In this document: piece by piece, positions 6,307 to 15,535 of the stretch
Layout of the letters: every line of letters begins with the position of its first letter
Numbering within the stretch: position 1 is the first letter of the stretch
NCBI GenBank assembly: GCA_017453065.1
Contig: JAFTKW010000022.1
Location: 1 to 55,291, forward strand
Direction of reading: 5' to 3'
Length of the DNA stretch: 55,291 nucleotides
Origin: Lachnospiraceae bacterium
GTDB taxonomy: Bacteria > Bacillota > Clostridia > Lachnospirales > Lachnospiraceae
Program-made: the position numbers and the translations under genes
The notes under the pieces: generated by a model
Told to the model about the DNA's origin: nothing
The model's input: only the letters and a program-made list of their open reading frames with translations
The model's database searches: none

Positions 6307-9300
6307 ATGGCTAAAAAAAATATACAGGGGATAGATAAAGAAAATTTCAGAGAACTATTGGACAACATTGGTTTTAAACTAGAAGATGGAATTGGAGAAG
6401 TATATACCAAAATGTATCCAGAACATAACGGATATACAATAAAGATTGATTTTGAAAAGGAAACAATTAATTATAGAGGGACTTCGGGAAATGGTATTAC
6501 AGTTGTACGAGATACAACTTCTAATTTTAGTTATGATGAAAATGCAGTTGTTTTAGAATGTGTAGATAGACTGTTGACATTGGGATATAAACCTAAAGAT
6601 ATAACATTAGAGAAGTCTTTTCCAAATGGACATGATGCGACATATTTGGATATATTTGTTATGGAAGATAATAAATCTTATTTAATGATTGAATGTAAGA
6701 CTTTTGGTAAGAGTTATCAAAATGAATTAAAGAATATGGGATTGCTTAAAAGAGATGGACAGCCTAAAGGACAATTATTTGCATATTATTCAGCTGAACA
6801 AGTACATACTAAGTTGTTGTGTTTGTATGCGTCTAGATATATTGGTGGGATGATAGAAAGAGAAAACGATATTATAGAGACTAAAGAAGAGTGGGCTAAA
6901 CTAGGAAATATTAGAGAGATATTTGATAATTGGAATAAGAATTTTAACAATAAAGGAATATTTGAAAATGAATGTTTGCCATATAATTATCAAAATACAG
7001 GTCTTACTAGGGGAGAGTTAAAGCCTCTTACACAGGATTCAGCCACAACTATATTTAATCAGTTTCTTGAAATATTGCGTCATAACGCAGTATCTGATAA
7101 GCCTAATGCATTTAATAAAATGCTAAATCTTTTTGTGTGTAAGATTATGGATGAAGATAAACAAGATTCTGAAGAATTAGCTTTTCAGTGGAAGGAAAAC
7201 TCAGACTATAATACATTGATGTCGAATTTGGAAGAATTATATAAGCAAGGAATGAATCAATTTCTGGGAATAGATGTAACAGATTATTCTGAAAATGAGC
7301 TTAATGCAGCGATTGTTAAGTTGGATGACAAGGATAAATCTGTTGTAATTAGTATGTTACAAAAATTGAGATTGCAGAAAGGTTCTGAATTTGCATTTAC
7401 AGAAGTATATAACGAGGAATCATTTTTGATAAATGCTAAAATTGTTCGTGAAATTGTAGAATTATTACAGAAGTGGCAGTTTAGATATGGACATAAGCAA
7501 CAATTTCTTGGTGTATTTTTTGAGCAGTTATTAGCAACAAGTATTAAGCAAGAATCTGGACAATTTTTTACACCCTTACCAATAGCAAGATTCATTGTGA
7601 GTTCGTTGCCATTAAAAGAGTTAACGTATCAAAAGTTACATGATAATAATACGAAAGAACTGTTGCCGGTTGCAATTGATTATGCTTGCGGAAGTGGTCA
7701 TTTCCTTACAGAATATATGGATATTGAGCAAATGATAATTAATGAATATGATGTAGACGAAATTGGATTATCAAATTCAGCGAGAAAAAATTTGTTAAGA
7801 TGGCAAAAAAATTCCGAAGACAGACTTTCGGGAGAGTTCGAATGGGCATCTGAACATGTGTATGGAATAGAAAAGGATTACAGGTTGGTTAAGACAACCA
7901 AAATTAGTACATTTTTAAATGGTGACGGTGATGCAAATATAATTCATGCAGATGGACTTGATAAATTTACCTCAAATAAATATTCAGGTTTATTAAAGTT
8001 GAAGAATAGTTCCAAAGGTCAGAATGAACACTTTGATATTGTGATTGCGAATCCACCGTATAGTGTAAATGCCTTTAAACAGACATTAAATGCGGATAAT
8101 TCCGATTTTACATTATACGATTTAATATCAGATAAAAATGATGATATAGAGTGTCTTTTTGTAGAAAGAACTGCGCAACTCTTACACGCGGGGAAATACA
8201 GTGGATATGCTGCTATCATACTTCCGTCTTCCGTTTTTAGTAGTAATATTGATATATTGCACATTGAAACTAGAAATATAATTCTGAGAAATTTTCATAT
8301 TTGCGCCATGGTAAGAATGAGTGCAAAAGTATTTGCGAAAACACCTACTGAAACAATTATATTATTCATGAAAAAACGAGAGTACATTGATTACGTAAGT
8401 ATTCAAAATATGGTTGCTACGTTTTTTAAAAATGGTTCTGATTTTTCATATGCTGGGAACACATGTGTAATTCAATCTTATTTGAATGAGTGTTGTAGTG
8501 AACTTTCGATAGAAATGTATAAAAAATACTTAAATGGCATGGTTGAGGAAGAACATATTTATACAGATATGGTATTAAGAACATTTGAACGTGATGTGTT
8601 AGCAAATCTAAAGAAAAACAAGGCATATCAATCACTATCGGAAAAAGAAAAGAAGGAATTTATTGTAGCCAAGAAGAAAGAATATATTATTTCGCTAGAG
8701 AGGGAGAGAATAGAGGATTATTTACTTGTTTTTACGGATACAATTTTGATTGCAGATTCACTAGAAGGTGATGAAGGACAAGATTTTATTGGCTATAAGT
8801 TTTCAGAGAGGAGAACAAAAACTGGAATTAGAGATCGAAAAGATGGCGATGCGGTATCTACAAGCAAATTGTTTAATGAAAATGATTTATGGGAAGATTC
8901 TCAAAAACTTAATTATCATATAAATAAGGCGTGCAAAGGAGAAAAAACAGTTATTCCTGCTAGTCTTGCCGAACATGCGGAATGGCAAAAAGGTATTCAA
9001 TTATTCAATTGGAATGTACCTTTTGATAATAGAATAAATGTGAGATTATCTGACGCAAAAAAGGAAAGACCGATTATAGACGGGTATAAAACTATAGAGT
9101 TTGGCGTATTAACGGATTCATATAGCGGAGATACGGCACTTTCACAGGAATACATTGGAAATCATAGGGGAGATTATCCTGTATTGTCTGCAAAGACACA
9201 AGGAGATGCTATTAAAGGACATATTGATACATGGAAGTATGACATGGAATGTGTTCAAATTACCACCAATGGTGTTAATTCAGGGACAGTGATATTTAGA

Positions 9301-10227
9301 GAAAAGCAAAAATTTAGTATTGGTGCAGATACAAGGGTATATACGTTGAAGAAAGAGTTTATAGATACTGTTAGTCTGAAGTACCTTAGTTATGCTATGA
9401 AAGTTGAACTGGCTAGGGGGGGATACTCTTGGAAAAAGAAATCAGGAAAAAGCATTATAAATGATACTGTTATTCATATTCCTGTTAATGATAAAGGTGA
9501 ATATGATACGTTAGAGCAGAATCGAATTGTCGCTGAAATAGAGAAGAAAGAACAGGAAATAAGAGAAAAGGAGAATGAAATAAAAGAAAAAGACGAGTCT
9601 GTAATGCGTAAGTTTGATGAATTATTTGGAGACATAAGTTTAAATGATAAAGGCTGGAAAAGTGAGCGAGTATTACAGAAAAAAAACTTAAAAAATGGTT
9701 TGAATTATAGTTATGATGAAAATGGAGTTAGAATTCGAAGTTTAGGAGTAGGAGATTTTGAAAATAAATATTCTATAAATAATACGGATGATTTAGATGA
9801 AATTTCATTGAATCAAATGCCACCAGAAGAATACTTGCTGAAAGATAATGATATTGTTTTTGTTCGCTCTAATGGAAACAAAGAGTTAGTTGGAAGAAGT
9901 GTTATTATCAAGACGGGAAAAGAACCAGTTTCTTTTAGCGGATTTTGCATAAGATATAGAAATGATAATGAGGAAATAGATCCTGTTTATTTGCTATATG
10001 TTTTAAAAACAGAGTTTTTCCGCAAGTTATTGAGAGGAAATGGTTCAAATATTAAAAATTTAAATCAAGATATTTTGTCTGCGTTGTCAATTCCTGTACC
10101 ACCTATGCCTTTACAAGAAAAATTTTTAGAGTTTGTGTATAAAACTGAGCTAGACAAAAAGAGTATAGAAGAAGAAATTGAAAATATGCAAAATGAATTA
10201 AACAAAATTCAAGAGAGATATTTTTGA
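6307..10227 (+). CDS. Single-chain restriction-modification-specificity enzyme (type I-like/IIG)
   Basis: This 1306-aa protein joins nuclease, adenine methyltransferase and DNA recognition. Residues about 80-160 form an HSDR_N-like PD-(D/E)xK nuclease with D115, E129 and K131 (IECKTF). A helical region leads to an N6-adenine methyltransferase with SAM motif I DYACGSGHF (about 458-466) and catalytic NPPY (about 582-585). From about 925 follow two HsdS-like target recognition domains separated by a coiled coil (about 1070-1110, ending MRKFDELFGD) and a final coiled coil. It should methylate and cut the same asymmetric or bipartite site. All visible catalytic motifs are intact. Confidence 0.9.
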   Translation: MAKKNIQGIDKENFRELLDNIGFKLEDGIGEVYTKMYPEHNGYTIKIDFEKETINYRGTSGNGITVVRDTTSNFSYDENAVVLECVDRLLTLGYKPKDITLEKSFPNGHDATYLDIFVMEDNKSYLMIECKTFGKSYQNELKNMGLLKRDGQPKGQLFAYYSAEQVHTKLLCLYASRYIGGMIERENDIIETKEEWAKLGNIREIFDNWNKNFNNKGIFENECLPYNYQNTGLTRGELKPLTQDSATTIFNQFLEILRHNAVSDKPNAFNKMLNLFVCKIMDEDKQDSEELAFQWKENSDYNTLMSNLEELYKQGMNQFLGIDVTDYSENELNAAIVKLDDKDKSVVISMLQKLRLQKGSEFAFTEVYNEESFLINAKIVREIVELLQKWQFRYGHKQQFLGVFFEQLLATSIKQESGQFFTPLPIARFIVSSLPLKELTYQKLHDNNTKELLPVAIDYACGSGHFLTEYMDIEQMIINEYDVDEIGLSNSARKNLLRWQKNSEDRLSGEFEWASEHVYGIEKDYRLVKTTKISTFLNGDGDANIIHADGLDKFTSNKYSGLLKLKNSSKGQNEHFDIVIANPPYSVNAFKQTLNADNSDFTLYDLISDKNDDIECLFVERTAQLLHAGKYSGYAAIILPSSVFSSNIDILHIETRNIILRNFHICAMVRMSAKVFAKTPTETIILFMKKREYIDYVSIQNMVATFFKNGSDFSYAGNTCVIQSYLNECCSELSIEMYKKYLNGMVEEEHIYTDMVLRTFERDVLANLKKNKAYQSLSEKEKKEFIVAKKKEYIISLERERIEDYLLVFTDTILIADSLEGDEGQDFIGYKFSERRTKTGIRDRKDGDAVSTSKLFNENDLWEDSQKLNYHINKACKGEKTVIPASLAEHAEWQKGIQLFNWNVPFDNRINVRLSDAKKERPIIDGYKTIEFGVLTDSYSGDTALSQEYIGNHRGDYPVLSAKTQGDAIKGHIDTWKYDMECVQITTNGVNSGTVIFREKQKFSIGADTRVYTLKKEFIDTVSLKYLSYAMKVELARGGYSWKKKSGKSIINDTVIHIPVNDKGEYDTLEQNRIVAEIEKKEQEIREKENEIKEKDESVMRKFDELFGDISLNDKGWKSERVLQKKNLKNGLNYSYDENGVRIRSLGVGDFENKYSINNTDDLDEISLNQMPPEEYLLKDNDIVFVRSNGNKELVGRSVIIKTGKEPVSFSGFCIRYRNDNEEIDPVYLLYVLKTEFFRKLLRGNGSNIKNLNQDILSALSIPVPPMPLQEKFLEFVYKTELDKKSIEEEIENMQNELNKIQERYF

Positions 10228-10253
10228 AGAGGTATTAAAGAAAGGAAAGTGAG

Positions 10254-11762
10254 ATGAGCATTTTGGAAAAAACTTTTGACCTTTCACAATTTGATGAATA
10301 CAGAGAAGACAACAGAAGAGAAGTGAAAAAAGCAGATGGTGGTTTGCCTGTTTCTTTGTGGGACACCTATTCTTCCTTTGCAAACTGCTATGGTGGAGTT
10401 ATTATTCTTGGTGTCAAAGAAAACAAAGATGGTAGTTGGAGAACTACCGGTCTCCAGAATGCATCTAAGCTTCGCAAGGAATTTTGGGATAATATGAATA
10501 ATCCTAAGAAGGTAAATATTAATCTTTTGTCAGATGATGATGTACAGACCTATGAAGTTGGTGACAATAAGGATGTCATTATGGTTATTTATGTACCTAT
10601 GGCAAAGCGTGAGCAGAAGCCGGTATACATCAACAATGATATTTTTAATGGCACTTTCCGCCGTAATTATGAGGGCGATTATCATTGTACCAGATTGCAG
10701 GTAAAGACCATGCTTCGTGATCAGACCGAGCGTACTATGGATATGGAGGTGCTTGATAAGGTTCCGATGGAAGATTTGAATTATGATACTATTCACGGAT
10801 ACCGTAATAGCCATCGTTCTTTAAAAGAGGGACATCCTTTTGAGCGCCTAAGCGACCATGAGTATCTGAGAAGCATTGGTGCGGCTGCTATTTCTGATGA
10901 AGATGGAAAGTTGCATCCTACGGCAGCAGGTATGCTGATGTTTGGTGATGAGTATAACATTGTGCGTCACTTCCCGGAGTATTTCTTGGATTATAGAGAA
11001 GAGTTGGACCCCACCACTCGTTGGAGCGACCGTTTGCAGTCAAGTTCCGGTGAATGGTCCGGAAATGTGTGCGACTTCTATTTTAGGGTTTATAACAAGA
11101 TTATCAAAGACATTAAGGTGCCTTTTAAAATGGTCGGTGGCGAACGTGTTGACGATACTCCGGTACACAAGGCGCTTCGTGAGGCTTTGGCAAACTGCCT
11201 GATTAATGCAGATTATCACGGTTTGCGTGGTGTTGTTATCCGTAAGGAACCGGACAAGCTGGTTTTGGCAAATCCGGGTTATGTTAGAACGGGTAAAAAG
11301 CAGATGCGTCTTGGTGGCGAATCCGATCCTCGAAACAAGGCTCTTATGAAAATGTTTAATCTTATTAATATCGGTGAACGCGCCGGAAGCGGTGTGCCGA
11401 ATATCTTTAATGTGTGGGCAGATGAAGGCTGGGAAGAACCGGTGATTGAGGAGAGATTTGATCCGGATAGAACGGTACTGTCGCTTTCTTTTTTGAAAAA
11501 AGTGTCGGAAAAAAGTGGCGAAAAAAAAGTGGCGAAAAAAAGTGGCGAAAAAAAAGTGACGAAAAAAACACAAGAAAAGTACGATGCAATTTTGAACGCT
11601 ATGCAGCATGACAAGTGGTATAAGGCTTCTGAATTTGAAACTGTTGCCGGTGTTAAAGAGTCAAGAATTAAGGTGTTGCTTAAGGATATGTTGGAGCAAG
11701 GCTTGATTGAAAGTACTGGTAGTACTAAGGGGAAGATGTATAAGAAAATTAATGTGAATTAA
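10254..11762 (+). CDS. AlbA_2/HATPase_c_4 putative DNA-binding protein with winged helix
   Basis: This 502-aa protein has an N-terminal Schlafen AlbA_2 domain (about 10-130: EDNRREVKKADGG, NCYGGVIILGV), a middle RecG-like/HATPase_c_4 region (about 300-395: REALANCLINADYHG, INIGERAGSGVPNIF), a lysine-rich repeat linker (about 408-435: KSGEKKVAKKSGEKKV) and a C-terminal winged helix (about 440-502). The role is unproven; such proteins are often found beside restriction genes and are annotated as regulators or helicase-like. It lies 26 bp after the restriction gene with AAAGGAAAG upstream. Its codon use is clearly more GC-rich than both neighbours, so it may have joined the cluster separately. 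The linker is encoded by A-tracts of 6-8 bases. Confidence 0.82.
   Translation: MSILEKTFDLSQFDEYREDNRREVKKADGGLPVSLWDTYSSFANCYGGVIILGVKENKDGSWRTTGLQNASKLRKEFWDNMNNPKKVNINLLSDDDVQTYEVGDNKDVIMVIYVPMAKREQKPVYINNDIFNGTFRRNYEGDYHCTRLQVKTMLRDQTERTMDMEVLDKVPMEDLNYDTIHGYRNSHRSLKEGHPFERLSDHEYLRSIGAAAISDEDGKLHPTAAGMLMFGDEYNIVRHFPEYFLDYREELDPTTRWSDRLQSSSGEWSGNVCDFYFRVYNKIIKDIKVPFKMVGGERVDDTPVHKALREALANCLINADYHGLRGVVIRKEPDKLVLANPGYVRTGKKQMRLGGESDPRNKALMKMFNLINIGERAGSGVPNIFNVWADEGWEEPVIEERFDPDRTVLSLSFLKKVSEKSGEKKVAKKSGEKKVTKKTQEKYDAILNAMQHDKWYKASEFETVAGVKESRIKVLLKDMLEQGLIESTGSTKGKMYKKINVN
11497..11570 (+). repeat. A-tract tandem repeat inside the AlbA_2 gene
   Basis: Units of A(6-8)GTGGCG or GTGACG repeat about five times in this segment and encode alternating KSGEKK and KVAKK. 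Runs of eight A are prone to polymerase slippage, and a one-base change would remove the downstream winged helix. In the present sequence the frame is open. Confidence 0.8.
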
Positions 11763-11786
11763 TATAAGGTATTGGAGTGGGTACAA

Positions 11787-14408
11787 ATGAGTGAAATTGT
11801 CGGTAGAGAGGTAAAACGTTGGTCGGAAACACTAGCGGAACTGAATGAATACGATATAACATTGGTCAATATTTTGCTGAAACATTATGAAGATCTTATA
11901 GAAGCGGGTGGGACTGCTGGAGGTAAAAGAGCTAATAAAATTGCGGAGTATATTGGTGAGAAGCAAGGTGTATGTGATAAAACTATTGAGACTTTGTCAT
12001 TTGGTTCGGAAAAAAATACAAAGAAGATAAAGAAATTGAATGTCTTGGAAGTAGATTCATTTAGAGGTTTTTCGGTGAGTCGAACATTTAATCTTGATAA
12101 GCAATATGTATTTCTATATGGACCGAATGGATCTGGCAAATCAAGTTTTAGTGAAGCCTTAGAATACGGTTTGCTTGGTATTATTGAAGAAGCAGAAGCA
12201 AACAAAATCAAACTATCTACTTACATAAAGAATACTGCAACAAAAAAGGGGAAAAAGCCTATAATTACTTGTACGTATGAGGATGGATCAGAAGATGAAG
12301 CTATAATTGATTATGATGCTTATAGATTTGCATTTGTAGAAAAAAATAGAATTGCGGATTTTTCTCATATTAGTGTATTGAATTCTAAGAATCAGAATGA
12401 GAGAATAGCTGCTTTATTTGGACTATCAGCCTTTAACGAGTTTGTACAAGGGTTCACGACAAATTTTGATGAGAAATATTTAACAACAAGTTCTGTTACG
12501 GAGAAACTATTTGAAGAAAAAAAGCTATCGAGAGATTCTAAAGAAAAACAACTTCAAGAAAGCAAAGATGAATTAGATAGAATTAAAGATTTGCTTGTAG
12601 AAGAAATTGCAAAACTTAAAAAACAGGAAATAACAGAGGTTGACAGTGCATTAGATTATCTTGATAATCCTACGACAGGTGTTTTGACTGTAAAAATTGC
12701 AGAGCGAGATAAACAGTATGTTACTCCAATACCGGTAGAACATATTGAAAACTTTATAAATTACATTTTGAAATTGCAGAAAAATCTTAAAACCGTTAAT
12801 GAAAATAGAAACAAATTATCGGATATGGCTCTGCAGGTAAATTATAAAAATTTGTATGAGATTATATCTGAATTGGAAGAAACGACGAGTTGTCCTGCTT
12901 GTGGAACGAATTTGGCTATTGCTGAAAAAAATCCATATGAATATGCTAAAGAGCAGTTAAAAACATTTACTGAAATTGAACTGATACAGAAAAAAATCAA
13001 TGATGCAGCTCAAAATGCTAGGGAGAACATTCGTGAGATATTAGATTTTATTTTGGGAAATCAAGAATTTTTTAAACTATTACAAATAAAAACAGACAAC
13101 ATGGTTTCCGTAGAATTGGAAGATATTCGAATGTATGTGGATACTGTGAGTAAGTGGTTTGAATTTTGTGAAGAATTAAAGGAATTTGACAAGATAGTTG
13201 CCCGAAATAAAATAGAAGAATACAATAAGGTGGCAAACAAATCAAATTCTGAATATGATCAACAAGTTGCAGAGCTTAGTGCTGTAAGAAACGCACTTAT
13301 GACATTAAAAACTCAGATGAATGAAAAGGAGCAGATAATAAAGAGATGCCAAAAAGAGATTAAGGAGTTTGATGAACAAAGCGAGGATACAATAAAGAAA
13401 ATTCAGGAAGAAAAAAGAATTTGTGAATTCAATGTAAAAATTATAGAAGCTTATAATAAGATAATTGGTAGTTTGGTTAATTATAATAATGAGTTGCCGA
13501 GGCAGATGGCACAGGATTTAGAACAGAAAATCGTCGATTATTATAATACAATCAATCAGGATGATGCAGATTTTGAAAAGATAGAAGAATTAATTTTACC
13601 GGATGCAACTTCTGATAAAATGTATATCACATTTGCTGATGGTAGCACATCGGAGGCGTTACAAGTTTTAAGTGAAGGCCATATTAAAATATTGGGCTTG
13701 TCAATTCTTTTAGCTAAAGCGGTGCATGATAATTTAAACTTTATTATATTTGACGATATTGTAAATGCCATTGATGATGATCATAGAAATGGTGTGGCGG
13801 ATTTATTAATGAATCATGTCGATTTTGCAAACACACAGATTATATTGTCTACACACGGAGACCAATTCATTTTTAAATTGCAAGATAAGTTAGGTCAAAA
13901 GAGAGTAAAAGAAAATGCTGTTGTATATAAATTTATTCCAGCAGATTCATTGGAGGAACGAGGTGTAATAGTAGAATACTCTGATTCAAAAACACCATTG
14001 ATGGCTGCAGAGGAAAAGTACAATGAAAATGAAACAAAAGATGCTGCTTCAAAATGTCGACAAGCAATGGAGTGTGTTGCATATAATTTATGGAATTTAA
14101 TTGCTAAATCTTCAGATGCAATGATATCTGTAGGGATGAGAAGTCCTAAAAGTTTACCGGATTTAAGTTCTATAGTGGATGGTTTGATTAAGAAAACTGG
14201 TAAGATAAAGGGTATGGAAGATATAAACGCAGAGCTCAAGAGCCTTAAAGAACCTGGAAATTGGCGTGTTCTGAATAAAGGTACTCATTACGAAGATGAA
14301 CAGAAGGAATTTGAGCGAGCAGATGTAAAATGTGTTTATGATCATTTGGTTAAGTTAGATGATATGATTAGAAATACGAAGATTGCAAATATTGCTGAGA
14401 CAAAATGA
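11787..14408 (+). CDS. Rad50/RloC-like zinc-hook ATPase
   Basis: This 873-aa SMC-like ATPase has a Walker A GPNGSGKSS (about 112-120), a long coiled coil with one CPACG zinc-hook motif near its middle (about 369-373), an ABC signature LSEGH (about 627), Walker B FIIFDDIVNAID (about 650-661) and H-loop STHGD (about 687). The C-terminal 150 residues are not part of a normal SMC. They carry R758, E762 and H834, like the R-E-H triad of PrrC/RloC anticodon nucleases, though a HEPN-type Rx6H reading (RVLNKGTH) is also possible. The start at 11787 follows GGAGTGG; the TTG at 11772 is less likely. Its stop overlaps the next gene frame (ATGA). Confidence 0.85.
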   Translation: MSEIVGREVKRWSETLAELNEYDITLVNILLKHYEDLIEAGGTAGGKRANKIAEYIGEKQGVCDKTIETLSFGSEKNTKKIKKLNVLEVDSFRGFSVSRTFNLDKQYVFLYGPNGSGKSSFSEALEYGLLGIIEEAEANKIKLSTYIKNTATKKGKKPIITCTYEDGSEDEAIIDYDAYRFAFVEKNRIADFSHISVLNSKNQNERIAALFGLSAFNEFVQGFTTNFDEKYLTTSSVTEKLFEEKKLSRDSKEKQLQESKDELDRIKDLLVEEIAKLKKQEITEVDSALDYLDNPTTGVLTVKIAERDKQYVTPIPVEHIENFINYILKLQKNLKTVNENRNKLSDMALQVNYKNLYEIISELEETTSCPACGTNLAIAEKNPYEYAKEQLKTFTEIELIQKKINDAAQNARENIREILDFILGNQEFFKLLQIKTDNMVSVELEDIRMYVDTVSKWFEFCEELKEFDKIVARNKIEEYNKVANKSNSEYDQQVAELSAVRNALMTLKTQMNEKEQIIKRCQKEIKEFDEQSEDTIKKIQEEKRICEFNVKIIEAYNKIIGSLVNYNNELPRQMAQDLEQKIVDYYNTINQDDADFEKIEELILPDATSDKMYITFADGSTSEALQVLSEGHIKILGLSILLAKAVHDNLNFIIFDDIVNAIDDDHRNGVADLLMNHVDFANTQIILSTHGDQFIFKLQDKLGQKRVKENAVVYKFIPADSLEERGVIVEYSDSKTPLMAAEEKYNENETKDAASKCRQAMECVAYNLWNLIAKSSDAMISVGMRSPKSLPDLSSIVDGLIKKTGKIKGMEDINAELKSLKEPGNWRVLNKGTHYEDEQKEFERADVKCVYDHLVKLDDMIRNTKIANIAETK

Positions 14409-14437
14409 AGTTCAAGAGAGATTTGGAGGTGAGAAAA

Positions 14438-15535
14438 ATGGCGCAACAAGAAAATCCCATCGTTTTTATTAGTTATTCACAAGATTCATTATCTTTTGCA
14501 GATCAAGTACTTTCTTTTGCCAACAAATTGAGAAGTGAAGGAATTGATGCTATTCTGGATCAGTATGAAGAGGCACCTTCTGAAGGGTGGCCAAGATGGA
14601 TGGAAAATAGTATAAATAGAGCTGACTATGTTATAGTGATTGGTTCAAAAGGATATTATGATAAAATATATGGAAATGTAGAACCGGGAAAAGGTCGGGG
14701 TGTTAAATGGGAAGGGAATCTCATTTATCAGAAATTATATATGTCGGATGCAATGAATGGCAAATATATTCCGGTTGTTTTTGATGAGAGCGATTTGGAG
14801 TATATTCCAACTCCGCTTCAAGGAAGCACTTATTATAATATTAGCAACGAGGATGGATATAATAGATTATATTGGAGATTGAGAGGCATTAATACGAAAG
14901 AAAAACCGCCACTTGGAAAATTGAGACCACTGCCAGAAAAAGAAAGAAAAAATTTATTTATCACTTCGATGATAGATCTTGAGGCGTGGAATAAAGCAGT
15001 TTGGCGTGGGGCAGGTTTTGTATTAGGATATATGCCGTTACCGGCGTTGCTATTGCCTTTTGTTAACGAAAAATACGCAATTAAGATTTTTGAAGATTGG
15101 ATAAAGATAATAGGAAGAGATGATAAAAAAGAAGATATAAGGATTGCATTAGTAGAAGGAGATGTACCGGGGGAGGCATCTGGATATTACGTAGTTGTTG
15201 GAAATAATATTGATGAAGCTATGAAGCGAGCGGAAAAAGGTGGTTTTTCTGCGGACGAGACAATGATACTTAATGTGTCTCGTATAATTCGTGCAAATCC
15301 TAGAGATGATTTCCAATCATTCAATTACTTTAAAGAGGCATATCATCAATATGGAGAATACATGTTAATGCCTGCTGTATTGAATGAAATAACTGGAGAA
15401 ATCAAACCACTTCCGCAGTATGGAATACATAAGAAACAGTTGGTTTATAGGCACATTTCAGAGATAACAGAAAATGACCAAGATGCTATTTTGCTTCAGA
15501 AGAATAAGCCGTTTGCAACATATAAGCCAAAGTAG
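14438..15535 (+). CDS. SEFIR-domain (TIR-like) protein with unknown C-terminal domain
   Basis: This 365-aa protein has a SEFIR/TIR-like domain at about 6-145: VFISYSQDS, GIDAILDQYEEAPSEGWPRW, YVIVIGSKGYYDK and GVKWEGNLIYQKLY are family hallmarks. Bacterial SEFIR/TIR proteins in defence loci often hydrolyse NAD or make signal nucleotides. The remaining 220 residues (DLEAWNKAVWRGAGFVLGYMP; GEASGYYVVVGNN; IIRANPRDDFQSFNYF) match nothing I recognise. I chose ATG 14438 because GGAGGTGAG lies 8 bp upstream; an ATG at 14405 overlaps the ATPase stop. Either way the gene sits directly behind the hook ATPase, suggesting joint function. Confidence 0.85.
   Translation: MAQQENPIVFISYSQDSLSFADQVLSFANKLRSEGIDAILDQYEEAPSEGWPRWMENSINRADYVIVIGSKGYYDKIYGNVEPGKGRGVKWEGNLIYQKLYMSDAMNGKYIPVVFDESDLEYIPTPLQGSTYYNISNEDGYNRLYWRLRGINTKEKPPLGKLRPLPEKERKNLFITSMIDLEAWNKAVWRGAGFVLGYMPLPALLLPFVNEKYAIKIFEDWIKIIGRDDKKEDIRIALVEGDVPGEASGYYVVVGNNIDEAMKRAEKGGFSADETMILNVSRIIRANPRDDFQSFNYFKEAYHQYGEYMLMPAVLNEITGEIKPLPQYGIHKKQLVYRHISEITENDQDAILLQKNKPFATYKPK

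Noticed and set aside
6307-10227. Several separate hsdR, hsdM and hsdS genes
   Set aside because: The frame is continuous with nuclease, methyltransferase and recognition parts in one 1306-aa protein; no stops or restarts interrupt it.
11040-11614. Minus-strand frames rich in FFRHFF repeats
   Set aside because: They are the reverse complement of the lysine-rich A-tract repeat in the AlbA_2 gene.
14438-15535. Thoeris ThsB-type TIR protein
   Set aside because: The domain is SEFIR-like, the C-terminal part is different, and no ThsA-like gene (SIR2 or membrane effector) lies nearby.
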